This document shows positions 27,533-36,300 of a DNA stretch of 64,000 nt, one piece after another. The position numbers and the translations under genes are program-made. Location of the stretch: contig CAKMJS010000013.1 in assembly GCA_927405585.1 (NCBI GenBank), positions 53,994-117,993 on the forward strand. The letters run 5' to 3'. Position 1 is the stretch's first letter. Each line of letters starts with the position of its first letter. This stretch comes from an uncultured Desulfosporosinus sp. Its GTDB lineage: Bacteria > Bacillota > Desulfitobacteriia > Desulfitobacteriales > Desulfitobacteriaceae. Below the pieces are notes generated by a model. The model was not told where the DNA came from. It ran no database searches and was given only the letters and a program-made list of their open reading frames with translations.

Positions 27533-27643
27533 TTTCTTTTCATCCTCCTCAGAAACTATAGTTTTTCACAAAATGCCAACTCTTTTACAAGCATAAAACC
27601 ACCTCCAAAATACTTTGCTGAATCAAGTAAATCCCCCCTATCT

Positions 27644-27672
27644 AACAACTTATATTATTACTATAAGTTGTT
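27644..27672. promoter_or_regulatory. Palindromic element A (operator candidate)
   Basis: Perfect 11-bp arms AACAACTTATA and TATAAGTTGTT around 7 bases, located just downstream of the -10 of the transporter promoter. A related element overlaps the lysine aminomutase promoter at 59380 (22 of 29 bases identical). Confidence 0.65.
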
Positions 27673-27681
27673 ACTCCTCAA

Positions 27682-27710
27682 AATATACCATATTCCATAA
27701 ATTAGGTCAA
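27682..27710 (-). promoter_or_regulatory. Sigma-A promoter of the amino-acid transporter operon
   Basis: On the minus strand TTGACC and TATATT are separated by 17 bases; palindromic element A begins about nine bases after the -10. Confidence 0.7.
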
Positions 27711-27793
27711 TCAAATTCAGTAAGAAGACACTCAAATTTAAGCATGCATGGATTGATCGAAATTAGACCAATCCTTTCTATAAAACATAAAAC

Positions 27794-27827
27794 TAGCCTC
27801 CCATTACGTTAATGTAATGGGAGGCTA
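27794..27827 (-). terminator. Terminator of the lethal-factor-like protease gene
   Basis: A perfect 14-bp stem (TAGCCTCCCATTAC with its complement) around six bases, followed by GTTTTATGTTTT on the minus strand. A 50-bp tetranucleotide repeat lies between it and the stop codon. Confidence 0.85.
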
Positions 27828-27850
27828 ATCCTATGCAACTATAAGTAAGG

Positions 27851-28456
<606 letters not shown>

Positions 28457-28689
28457 TGCTGCTAACGGGGCAGACGCTAAAGTATCCTCTTCATGAGCGC
28501 AGATTTCAGCATCAGAGTATGGGCAACATTCTACTCGGAGTTCTAAAGCGGCTGTAGGGGATTGCGCACATTCATCTATGCCCTATTAACATTATATGTT
28601 ATTACATTAAGATCTTCAAGACTATCCCAATTTCGTGTAGTTTTTGATATGATAAGGTGTCTATACTCTAACGTTTTGGAGGTGCGCTT

Positions 28690-28965
28690 TTGAAGACACA
28701 AGCTGTTCTAATAAACTCCCGTGATAACGTCGCAACCGTGGTCGATGACTACGCCTCAGGTACTCTTATCCATTTTTTCTTAGGCGAATCTGAACAAACT
28801 ATTCAGTTACTTGAAGACATCCCTCTCGGTCATAAATTTGCCATTCGTGATATTACAGCTTCAGAAGACATCCTTAAATATGCTGAGAGCATCGGCGTAT
28901 CAACCACCTTAATTCTGGCTGGTCAACATGTCCATGTACACAATATGAAAAGTCAACGCGGCTGA
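28690..28965 (+). CDS. UxaA/SuyA-type small subunit (SAF domain)
   Basis: A 91-residue SAF-domain protein, the usual small subunit or N-terminal part of altronate dehydratase, galactarate dehydratase and (2R)-sulfolactate sulfo-lyase. The Ile/Leu-rich core and the metal-like VHVHNM near the C-terminus (LILAGQHVHVHNM, 74-86) fit. TTG start with GGAGGT six bases upstream. The large subunit gene begins 19 bases after its stop, so the two form an operon and a complex. Confidence 0.85.
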   Translation: MKTQAVLINSRDNVATVVDDYASGTLIHFFLGESEQTIQLLEDIPLGHKFAIRDITASEDILKYAESIGVSTTLILAGQHVHVHNMKSQRG

Positions 28966-28984
28966 TATACGAGGAGGATTAACA

Positions 28985-30142
28985 ATGGAATTTTTAGGTT
29001 ATCGCCGGCTCGATGGCAAGGTGGGAATTCGCAATCATTGTTTGATTATCCCAACCTCAGTCTGTTCGAGTACTGTCGCCTTCAATATTGCACAACAAGT
29101 TCCAGGAAGCGTAGCGCTAGCGAACCAACATGGTTGTTGCCAAATTGGTGCAGACTACGAACAAACCTTACGAACCTTGATCAACCTCGCCAAAAATCCC
29201 AACGTTGGGGCAGTCCTCGTTGTGGGCCTAGGGTGTGAAGGAGTTCCCATTCATGATGTCGTCGCTGAAATCACCACCACGGGTAAACCCGTCGATGTGG
29301 TAGTCATTCAAGAAATTGGGGGTACTTTGAGTGCCACCACCGAGGGAGTACGGAAAATGGCTGAACTAGCCCGGCAGGTGGTCAAGCTTCAGCCCGAAAA
29401 AATACACATTCGGGAATTAAGTTTGGCTATCGAGTGCGGCGGGTCTGACTTCACCTCAGGGTTAGCCTCTAATCCTGCCGTAGGAATTGCAGCAGACTTA
29501 TTAGTCGCTGCCGGTGGCAACGTTATGTTGTCTGAAACTACAGAATTTATTGGGGCAGAACACATCCTTGCACGCCGAGCAAAATCGCCTGAAGTAGCGG
29601 AGAAGCTGTTCCAGATTGTGCGTGACTGCGAAGAACGCGCCAAACTTTCCAACTTTAATCTTCGAGATGGGCAACCGACTCCTGGGAACATTGCCGGAGG
29701 GATTAGTTCCATCGAGGAAAAATCCCTAGGGTGTATCTATAAAGCAGGTCACGCCCCCATTCAAGGCGTGCTACAATACGGGGAAATACCTAGTACCAAA
29801 GGCCTCTACATTATGGACTCTCCTGGCCAGGATGTTGAATCCATCTCAGGAATGCTCGCTAGTGGAGCAACCGTCGTCATCTTCACTACTGGACGAGGTA
29901 CCCCTACGGGTTCGCCAATTGCCCCAGTCATTAAGATAACCGCCAATCAGCGAACCTTTCAAAGGATGAATGATAATATGGATATTGATGCCTCAAGTAT
30001 TATCTCCGGTCACGAAACAATTGAGCAAGTCGGCCACCGTATTTTTGACGAAATCATTAAAGTTGCAAATGGGCACAAGCCTAAAGCTGAAATTTTAGGT
30101 CACCAAGAATTCGGGATTTATAAGCTTGCTCCGACTTTTTAA
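28985..30142 (+). CDS. UxaA/SuyB-family dehydratase large subunit
   Basis: A 385-residue large subunit of the UxaA family, which removes water (or sulfite) from sugar acids or sulfolactate using an iron centre. The start GYRRLDGKVGIRNHCLIIPTSVCSS is the family signature; HGCCQIG, GLGCEGVP and ECGGSDFTSG place the cysteines thought to bind metal, and GRGTPTGSPIAPVIKI is near the C-terminus. The substrate (altronate-like, galactarate-like or sulfolactate) is not readable, and no sugar-acid or sulfonate genes adjoin it. Confidence 0.88.
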   Translation: MEFLGYRRLDGKVGIRNHCLIIPTSVCSSTVAFNIAQQVPGSVALANQHGCCQIGADYEQTLRTLINLAKNPNVGAVLVVGLGCEGVPIHDVVAEITTTGKPVDVVVIQEIGGTLSATTEGVRKMAELARQVVKLQPEKIHIRELSLAIECGGSDFTSGLASNPAVGIAADLLVAAGGNVMLSETTEFIGAEHILARRAKSPEVAEKLFQIVRDCEERAKLSNFNLRDGQPTPGNIAGGISSIEEKSLGCIYKAGHAPIQGVLQYGEIPSTKGLYIMDSPGQDVESISGMLASGATVVIFTTGRGTPTGSPIAPVIKITANQRTFQRMNDNMDIDASSIISGHETIEQVGHRIFDEIIKVANGHKPKAEILGHQEFGIYKLAPTF

Positions 30143-30245
30143 TCACATAGAATTATTGAGTCATGTTATTCGAACTAGCAAATGTTTAAAGTAAAGGGTT
30201 GGAAATATTCTAGGTTATGTGATAAGAGAGGAGAAAATTAGCAGA

Positions 30246-31088
30246 ATGATTCAGGACGAAACATCACGCGATGAAGATCTAATCAAAAAACCAAAGAAAC
30301 GGAGTTCAGGAACTTTTATTGGTATCCTGATCACTGCTGTACTAGGCTTATTAAAGTTTGGCAAAGTTGCCGTCTTGGCAAAATTTTTGTTCACCCTACT
30401 TAAGGCCTCTAAATTTGCTGGGACCTTTTTGAGTATGGCTGTGACAATCATTCTCTATGCTCAAATATATAGTTGGTTATTTGCTGTCGGCTTTGTTGCT
30501 GTCATTTTTGTTCATGAAATGGGCCACTATGTTACGAGTAAGAAATTGGGTCTTGATGTATCTGCTCCAACTTTCATTCCTTTTCTTGGTGCTTTTATCA
30601 GAATGAAAAGTACTCCAAAAAGTGTTAAGGAAGAAGCGATCACTGCGATTGGCGGCCCTGTTGCAGGGGCTTTTATCACGCTAGTTTGTTTGGAGCTCTA
30701 CTCGTTAACGAATACACCTTACTGGGCAGGTCTTGCCTATGTAAGTGCCTTAATAAATCTCTTTAATTTACTCCCCTTTGGCTCCTTAGATGGGGGCAGA
30801 ATATCAAAGGCAATCTCACCTTTTATTTGGGTAATTGGGCTATTTTTATCAGTTATTCTCATCTGGAAACTACATGCTTATATCCTGCTTTTGGTCGTGT
30901 TCTTTGGTATAATTGAGATCGTCTCCATGGTGAGAAATAAAACTCAAACTGCGCAATACTTAAGTGTAGAGCCCATTTTTAGGCTGCAAATAGGGATTTC
31001 CTACCTATTTTTGCTCGCCCTTTTAGTTGGTTTAATGATGTATTCTTTAGACATCTCCAGCGCCTTCACCGATTCACTCCGTAATTAA
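30246..31088 (+). CDS. Site-2 protease family (M50) membrane metalloprotease
   Basis: About 280 residues with several membrane helices. VIFVHEMGHYVTSKKLG has the HExxH zinc motif inside a membrane segment and LINLFNLLPFGSLDGGRI carries the third ligand motif NxxPxxxLDGG, both diagnostic for site-2-type proteases. The N-terminus is charged and cytoplasmic. The frame opens with GTG at 30219; the ATG at 30246 with GAGAGGAG upstream is a plausible start though the gap is long. Substrate unknown. Confidence 0.88.
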   Translation: MIQDETSRDEDLIKKPKKRSSGTFIGILITAVLGLLKFGKVAVLAKFLFTLLKASKFAGTFLSMAVTIILYAQIYSWLFAVGFVAVIFVHEMGHYVTSKKLGLDVSAPTFIPFLGAFIRMKSTPKSVKEEAITAIGGPVAGAFITLVCLELYSLTNTPYWAGLAYVSALINLFNLLPFGSLDGGRISKAISPFIWVIGLFLSVILIWKLHAYILLLVVFFGIIEIVSMVRNKTQTAQYLSVEPIFRLQIGISYLFLLALLVGLMMYSLDISSAFTDSLRN

Positions 31089-31148
31089 AACTAGCACATC
31101 GGACGTTATCTAGCACCCTTTTTATGCACTGCTGACTTGCGATGCATA

Positions 31149-32315
31149 TCACAAGAGTCTTGCCCTAGTAATACTCTTCTCACCATATTTTTCTTTAAGT
31201 AAATCAAGGACTTTCGTGAGAGTTTCATAATCTTTTTGTGGCTCAGAAAACAATGCTAGTTGACGTTCTAACTTATCGGTCAGATTATGCATCGCTAAAC
31301 CTATCAACCTGAGCGGCTGCTTAAGCGATACCTTCCGTAATAATTTACAGGCTTCATGATAGATTTCGTCATCAAGATCGGTTGGATAAGACATTGTATA
31401 AGAATGCGAAGCTGAGTGAAAATCGTCATACCGCACTTTCAAGGTAATTGTTTTTGCACATAAAGCCTTCTTACGCAAGCTCCTGCCCACGTCGACAGCT
31501 AGCTTCAACAATATCTCCTCTAACTTATCCTGATCTACGATATCCGTGGCAAACGTTATCTCACGCCCGATGGATTTAATCCTTCTGTCGCCTTCTACTG
31601 CTCGATCATCAATACCTTGAGCTAACTGATAAAGTTGCGTACCCATAATTCCAAATACTTGAGTTAAGTATTCCAGTTCTAAGTAACGTAAATCTCTAAT
31701 CGTTTTTACATTGATCTTATGTAACTGCTCAGCCGTTTTTTTACCTACTCCCCAAAGCCTTTCCACAGATAATGGATCAAGAAACTCCTGCACCCTATCC
31801 TGTTGAACAACAACAAAACCATCAGGTTTCTGTAAATCTGAAGCTAATTTAGCTAGGAACTTATTGCTGGCCACACCCACTGAAGCCGTTAAGTTTAACT
31901 CCTGCTGGATGCGTTGTTTAATCATCAAAGCAATTTCCTCTGCAGGACCAAATAAACTCGTTGACCCACTAACATCCAAAAACGCTTCATCCAATGAGAG
32001 TGGCTCCACTATAGGCGTATACGTCAAGAATATCTCTCGAATTTGCATTGACACTTCTTGATATTTATGGGCGTTTACAGGCAAAAAAATTGCCTGGGGA
32101 CAGCGCCGAAAAGCCTCCGCCATGGACATAGCCGAGTGGATTCCAAATTTTCGAGCTTCATACGAGGCAGCACAAACTACGCTCCTGCTATTGGGTTTAC
32201 CTCCTACCACTACTGGCTTTGCCAATATGGTTGGATCGTCCCGTTGCTCAACAGAGGCGTAAAAGGCATCCATATCAACATGTATTATTTTACGCAAGTT
32301 CATTAAATCGTCCAT
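31149..32315 (-). CDS. dinB: DNA polymerase IV
   Basis: A 388-residue Y-family polymerase for translesion synthesis. HVDMDAFYASVEQRDDP near the N-terminus and PLSLDEAFLDVSGS provide the catalytic acidic residues; VGVASNKFLAKLASDLQKPDG and RLWGVGKKTAEQL are the palm and helix-hairpin-helix. The little-finger domain follows. The C-terminal 40 residues do not show a clear clamp-binding motif beyond QLALFSE, which fits the QLxLF type. The start may instead be the ATG four codons later (MNLRKIIHVDMD); neither has a strong ribosome site. Confidence 0.95.
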   Translation of the reverse strand: MDDLMNLRKIIHVDMDAFYASVEQRDDPTILAKPVVVGGKPNSRSVVCAASYEARKFGIHSAMSMAEAFRRCPQAIFLPVNAHKYQEVSMQIREIFLTYTPIVEPLSLDEAFLDVSGSTSLFGPAEEIALMIKQRIQQELNLTASVGVASNKFLAKLASDLQKPDGFVVVQQDRVQEFLDPLSVERLWGVGKKTAEQLHKINVKTIRDLRYLELEYLTQVFGIMGTQLYQLAQGIDDRAVEGDRRIKSIGREITFATDIVDQDKLEEILLKLAVDVGRSLRKKALCAKTITLKVRYDDFHSASHSYTMSYPTDLDDEIYHEACKLLRKVSLKQPLRLIGLAMHNLTDKLERQLALFSEPQKDYETLTKVLDLLKEKYGEKSITRARLL

Positions 32316-32483
32316 AGTCTCATTATAGCAATAATCATGAACACATGGGGGGTTTTCGTTAACTTTGCCCTTTACAAATCACCCCCCTGCTTCGGTTTGG
32401 TTGGTTTTTAAAAGAACTTTACTTCTTCCTTAAGAACGACGAATATGCTGTATTACCGTGACTAAAGTCTGGGGCTTTCGGCT

Positions 32484-32544
32484 ATTCTATCGTTAACAAG
32501 GAGGAGTGCTTTTTATATGGAACTAGGGCAGTTAACGATAGAAT
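32484..32544 (+). promoter_or_regulatory. 14-bp inverted repeat enclosing the DUF421 ribosome site and start
   Basis: ATTCTATCGTTAAC at 32484-32497 and its exact reverse complement at 32531-32544 (codons 5-9 of the gene) enclose AAGGAGG and the ATG in a 33-base loop. In mRNA this could form a start-codon hairpin. Confidence 0.65.
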
Positions 32545-33215
32545 TGATTATCGGCTTTTTTAGTTTATTACTTTTTACTAGATTAATCGGCAAAACACAA
32601 ATTACTCAACTGACTGCTTTTGACTTTATTTCGGCACTCATTATGGGTGAGCTTCTAGGTAATGCAATCTATGATGATGACACTGGCGTAGTGAAGATTA
32701 TATTTGCGATTGCTGTTTGGGGCCTCCTAATCTTTGCTATACAATTTGTGGGTCAAAAGTCCATTACCTTAAGAAACCTTTTAGAAGGTAAACCTTCCTT
32801 AGTCATTAATAAAGGGGTCATTGATAGACAAGAACTTAAAAAAAATCGCATGAACATCAATGAGCTTCAAACTCTCTTACGGGATAAGGGGGTTTTCTCA
32901 GCTCGAGAAGTTGAATACGCTATACTCGAACAAAACGGGTCTTTAACCGTTTTAAGAAAACCTGAATTCGATACCCCGACACTTAAAGATCTTAATCTTC
33001 CTTTAAATGGTAAATCCTTACCTACACTTCTATTGAGTGATGGAGTCATACTAAACCAAAGCTTAAAAGGAATTTGCAAAAATGAGTCATGGCTTAAAAA
33101 AGAACTAAAAAAACAAGGTTTCGTTAATATCGATAACATTTTATTTGCAGAATGGAGAGAGGAAGATGGTTTTTATGTCATAGAAAAAGATCAATTAATA
33201 ACCAAGGGTGGTTAA
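32517..33215 (+). CDS. DUF421 membrane protein (YetF/YrbG type)
   Basis: A 232-residue protein with three N-terminal membrane helices (about 8-25, 34-52 and 60-80) and two small cytoplasmic alpha/beta domains, the standard DUF421 layout. LTAFDFISALIMGELLGNAIYD is the family signature, and GKPSLVINKGVIDRQELKKNRMNINELQTLLRDKG is the conserved cytoplasmic part (about residues 91-126). Its function in spore formers is unknown. Strong AAGGAGG site. Confidence 0.9.
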   Translation: MELGQLTIELIIGFFSLLLFTRLIGKTQITQLTAFDFISALIMGELLGNAIYDDDTGVVKIIFAIAVWGLLIFAIQFVGQKSITLRNLLEGKPSLVINKGVIDRQELKKNRMNINELQTLLRDKGVFSAREVEYAILEQNGSLTVLRKPEFDTPTLKDLNLPLNGKSLPTLLLSDGVILNQSLKGICKNESWLKKELKKQGFVNIDNILFAEWREEDGFYVIEKDQLITKGG

Positions 33216-33261
33216 TTGATCTTAGGTTAAGTACTAGAGTTTTTTATATATTTGTATTAAT

Positions 33262-34965
33262 TTATTTCTTGCTTGTCCCTAGGACACTGGACAAGACCTT
33301 GCCAAGTTCTTGAAGTCTGTAAGGTTTGGCTATCACATCGAAGAAGCCGTACTTTTTATAGTCAGATAGCGCATCTGAGGAATAGCCACTAGAAACAATC
33401 GCTTTCACATCTGGGTCAATTTTGATCAGCTCGCTTACTGTCCTTTTACCGCCCATCCCACCACGAACCGTCAGGTCGGTAATTACAACATCAAAAGGAT
33501 GGGCGGAGAGAAGCGCCTTTTCATATAGTCTGACCGCTTCTTCACCGTCACTGGCTAAATCCACATCATAGCCTAGAAAAGTTAGCATCTCGCTAGCCGT
33601 TTGTCGCACACTCTCCTCATCGTCCATCAATAAAACTTTCCCCTCACCCAAGACAAGAATATCTTCGTGAACTTCATTTTCAGCTTGGCCACTGGAGACA
33701 GGCAAATATATAGAAAAGCTTGTTCCTTTTCCCGTCACAGATTGTACAGAAATATGTCCACCATGATTTTTTACAATTGAGTAACAAATAGTAAGCCCAA
33801 GGCCATTGCCATGTTCTTTGGTACTGAAATACGGGTCAAATATCTTGGGTAGAATATCATTGGGAATACCAGTTCCCTTATCTGTGATGGTTAGGTTCAC
33901 GTACTCACCGGACTTCAGCGGCAAGGTACTGTCTTCACCCGTAACCGTCAGCTTTTTGGCGTAGATCTTAATGGTTCCGCCTGCTTGCATTGCTTGGTCG
34001 GCATTTATTAATAGGTTGGTAATAACTTGGGTCATTTGCCCACGGTCAATTTCTACGGACGGCAGGTCTTCTGAAAGATACAATTCACAGCGTGTTTTAG
34101 AGCCGCTCAGGGCAAAAGCGCTATCTTCCTCTATTAATTGACTGATAGAAACAGCCTTGGTCAATGGCTTACCCCCCTTAGCAAAGGTAAGCATTTGACC
34201 AGTTAAGTTACCCGTCTGTTTGATAGCTTCTTCCATATACTGTAGATACCTGGTAGCTTTGGGATCCTCTTTTGTGCACCTTTTCACTAGTGAAAGATTA
34301 CCCAAGATTACCGTTAGAAAATTGTTTAAATCGTGGGCAATACCACCCGCTAGGACACCAAGGGATTCTAATTTATCTGCTTTTTGCAGCTCTTCTTCTA
34401 ATTGTTTGCGTTTCGTGATATCACGCAGAAGCCAGCGCAACTCCCCAGTCCCTCCACGAGAGGCAATTACTTTCCCTACCGTTATAGAGACTGGAAAGTT
34501 TGTTTGCTTACCGGAAAGCATGGTAATCTCCCAATTCTCTGTTTGTACCATGATATTTTTTTTTATCTCTGCTAAGCGGGTACGGAAGGCCATATGTTCT
34601 TCACTGCTTACAAATATTGCTAACGGCTTGCCAATCAGTAATGCTCTGATTAGGTTAAAAAGGTCGGTCGCTGCGCTATTCGCATCGAGTATTATGCCTT
34701 CCGTATCCGTAACCAGATAGCCATCTGGGGCGAAATCAAACAATTCCTGATAACGACACCGTTCTTCTTCCAAGGTCTGACGGCTAGCTACCATTTCCTC
34801 ATTTTGCTCAAGTAATTCAGCCGAAGTTGTTTGTAATTCGTATAAAGCAGAATTGAGCTCTGATAACAGTTTAGACGTCAGTTCTGGAGATGGTAAATCC
34901 GATTGAGACAATTTCTCCAGACGACTGAAGGCTTTTTGGACTTGAAAATTTAAATCCTCGGTCAA
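33262..34965 (-). CDS. Hybrid PAS sensor histidine kinase with C-terminal receiver
   Basis: A 567-residue cytoplasmic hybrid kinase. Order: N-terminal coiled coil (about 10-70), PAS domain (70-185), HisKA with phospho-acceptor His211 (GGIAHDLNNFLTVI), HATPase with N322 and DKGTGIP, then a receiver (443-565) with D497 (VVITDLTVRGGMGG). No membrane helices. The receiver at the end suggests phosphorelay or self-regulation; no response regulator gene adjoins it. TTG start with AGGAGG nine bases upstream. The CheB-CheR-PAS fusion gene nearby may be part of the same signalling set. Confidence 0.93.
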   Translation of the reverse strand: MTEDLNFQVQKAFSRLEKLSQSDLPSPELTSKLLSELNSALYELQTTSAELLEQNEEMVASRQTLEEERCRYQELFDFAPDGYLVTDTEGIILDANSAATDLFNLIRALLIGKPLAIFVSSEEHMAFRTRLAEIKKNIMVQTENWEITMLSGKQTNFPVSITVGKVIASRGGTGELRWLLRDITKRKQLEEELQKADKLESLGVLAGGIAHDLNNFLTVILGNLSLVKRCTKEDPKATRYLQYMEEAIKQTGNLTGQMLTFAKGGKPLTKAVSISQLIEEDSAFALSGSKTRCELYLSEDLPSVEIDRGQMTQVITNLLINADQAMQAGGTIKIYAKKLTVTGEDSTLPLKSGEYVNLTITDKGTGIPNDILPKIFDPYFSTKEHGNGLGLTICYSIVKNHGGHISVQSVTGKGTSFSIYLPVSSGQAENEVHEDILVLGEGKVLLMDDEESVRQTASEMLTFLGYDVDLASDGEEAVRLYEKALLSAHPFDVVITDLTVRGGMGGKRTVSELIKIDPDVKAIVSSGYSSDALSDYKKYGFFDVIAKPYRLQELGKVLSSVLGTSKK

Positions 34966-35107
34966 AGCTCGCTACCTCCTCGACGAAATATTTAGACAAA
35001 ACACTATATAGTTTTCTATTAAGAGAGGATATTCCAATATATTCGTTATATACCATAAAACTCCTCCCTCACTTATTGTCGAAATGGGAGAAATCATAGG
35101 AAATGAT

Positions 35108-35131
35108 AAAAACCTCCGTAAAGAGGTTTTA
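35108..35131 (-). terminator. Terminator of the DUF3231 gene
   Basis: Stem AAAACCTC with GAGGTTTT, followed by TTTTATC on the minus strand. Confidence 0.75.
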
Positions 35132-35191
35132 TCATGAAATCGTGAGACTACCCTTTTCCAATGGGAGTGCCCCACATACTTTAATCTTAAC

Positions 35192-36196
35192 CTAGGACAC
35201 TGGTTCTCCATAAATCGGGACTACTCTTGTCCACCCTTTCATTTTTCCATACTTCAGATATTTATCATAGTACTCTAACTCTGAATTAAGGAGTTCGCTC
35301 CATAGCTTACGGAGGGAGTCGTTCCTAATCGTCTCGATGATTGCTCTGACATGAGTATCTAGAGAAGATAATTCCCAGCTTAAGATATTACGGTACATGA
35401 ACTTGTCTTTTATTGTTTCAGGATCGATCGGAGATATTACGGGTTGTGTAGGTCGATTCGGTAGCGGTACATTAAGCCTGAGTGCTAACTGTTCAAGATG
35501 GTCGACTTGTTTGTTAAAAATATACACGCCATGTTGAAGGATTACCTTGAACTCAGTATCATGAGCAAAATTGATAAATATACCGATTAGTTCAATTTGT
35601 TCATACCTTAAATTGATATGATCCCAAATGTGAAACGCTTCGGAGGTTGATAGTTGTTCTTTTTGATGAGGTAGAGCAGTTTTGTAAACAGGATACGATT
35701 CTTCCCACCCTTTCAACTTACCAAACTTATAAAGAGTATCAAAATCCTCGAAATGAGTTGTAAGATCTTGTATGATAATATTTCTTAAACTATCATTGGT
35801 ACTGCTTGAACGAACTGCATGGATAAGTGACATTAGCTCAGCTATTAGGTCATGGAATATCTTTTTATAGATATAATCATCCGTAATATGATTAATACTG
35901 GTTGAAAACTTGAGGTCAAGCGGGGGTTTATTGGGCATCATGATACGATATTCCCCACCTAATTCTTCTAAAACAGCAATTTGCTTATCAAAATGTTTCA
36001 TGAATTTGTCTAGAATTACTTCCCAAGCGACGTCATGGACGAAGTTCTTAAAAAGTTGAACTGTTTGTGTACTAACATATCTCGCTCTCAATAGGTTATA
36101 TATATTAAATGCCTCCTGGATATCAAGCCTCTCTTTCTCACCCTTAATTTTTTTAATTATCGATATAAAATCCAATTCCTTCACCTCTCTACTCAT
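35192..36196 (-). CDS. Tandem DUF3231 protein
   Basis: A 334-residue all-helical protein made of two DUF3231 repeats (about 20-165 and 185-330), each a ferritin-like four-helix unit with the linker LPNRP or MPNKP and a matching end (YKFGKLKGWEESYPVY / LKYGKMKGWTRVVPIYG). Family members are restricted to spore formers and resemble spore coat CotF, so a spore or stress role is likely. The first ATG lacks a ribosome site; a TTG at 36175 (MDFISII) has AGAGAGG at a good distance and may be the true start. Confidence 0.85.
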   Translation of the reverse strand: MSREVKELDFISIIKKIKGEKERLDIQEAFNIYNLLRARYVSTQTVQLFKNFVHDVAWEVILDKFMKHFDKQIAVLEELGGEYRIMMPNKPPLDLKFSTSINHITDDYIYKKIFHDLIAELMSLIHAVRSSSTNDSLRNIIIQDLTTHFEDFDTLYKFGKLKGWEESYPVYKTALPHQKEQLSTSEAFHIWDHINLRYEQIELIGIFINFAHDTEFKVILQHGVYIFNKQVDHLEQLALRLNVPLPNRPTQPVISPIDPETIKDKFMYRNILSWELSSLDTHVRAIIETIRNDSLRKLWSELLNSELEYYDKYLKYGKMKGWTRVVPIYGEPVS

Positions 36197-36260
36197 ACTT
36201 TTATTAGTATAAGTAAAATTACTTTACGTATGTATTGAGTGAGAAATTAGAGAAAGCAAA

Positions 36261-36284
36261 AAGTGGGGGTTAGCATCCCCCACT
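36261..36284 (-). terminator. Terminator of the CheB-CheR-PAS gene
   Basis: Stem AGTGGGGG with CCCCCACT, followed on the minus strand by TTTTTGC. Confidence 0.85.
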
Positions 36285-36300
36285 CACTAATTTAGTCTTT

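Noticed and set aside
27556..27590. TTGGCAT on the minus strand upstream of the transporter operon, resembling a sigma-54 -24 box
   Set aside because: There is no GC at the -12 position; a good sigma-A promoter lies upstream instead.
34220..34720. Plus-strand open frame of 166 codons opposite the hybrid kinase
   Set aside because: Antisense shadow of the PAS and HisKA coding sequence.
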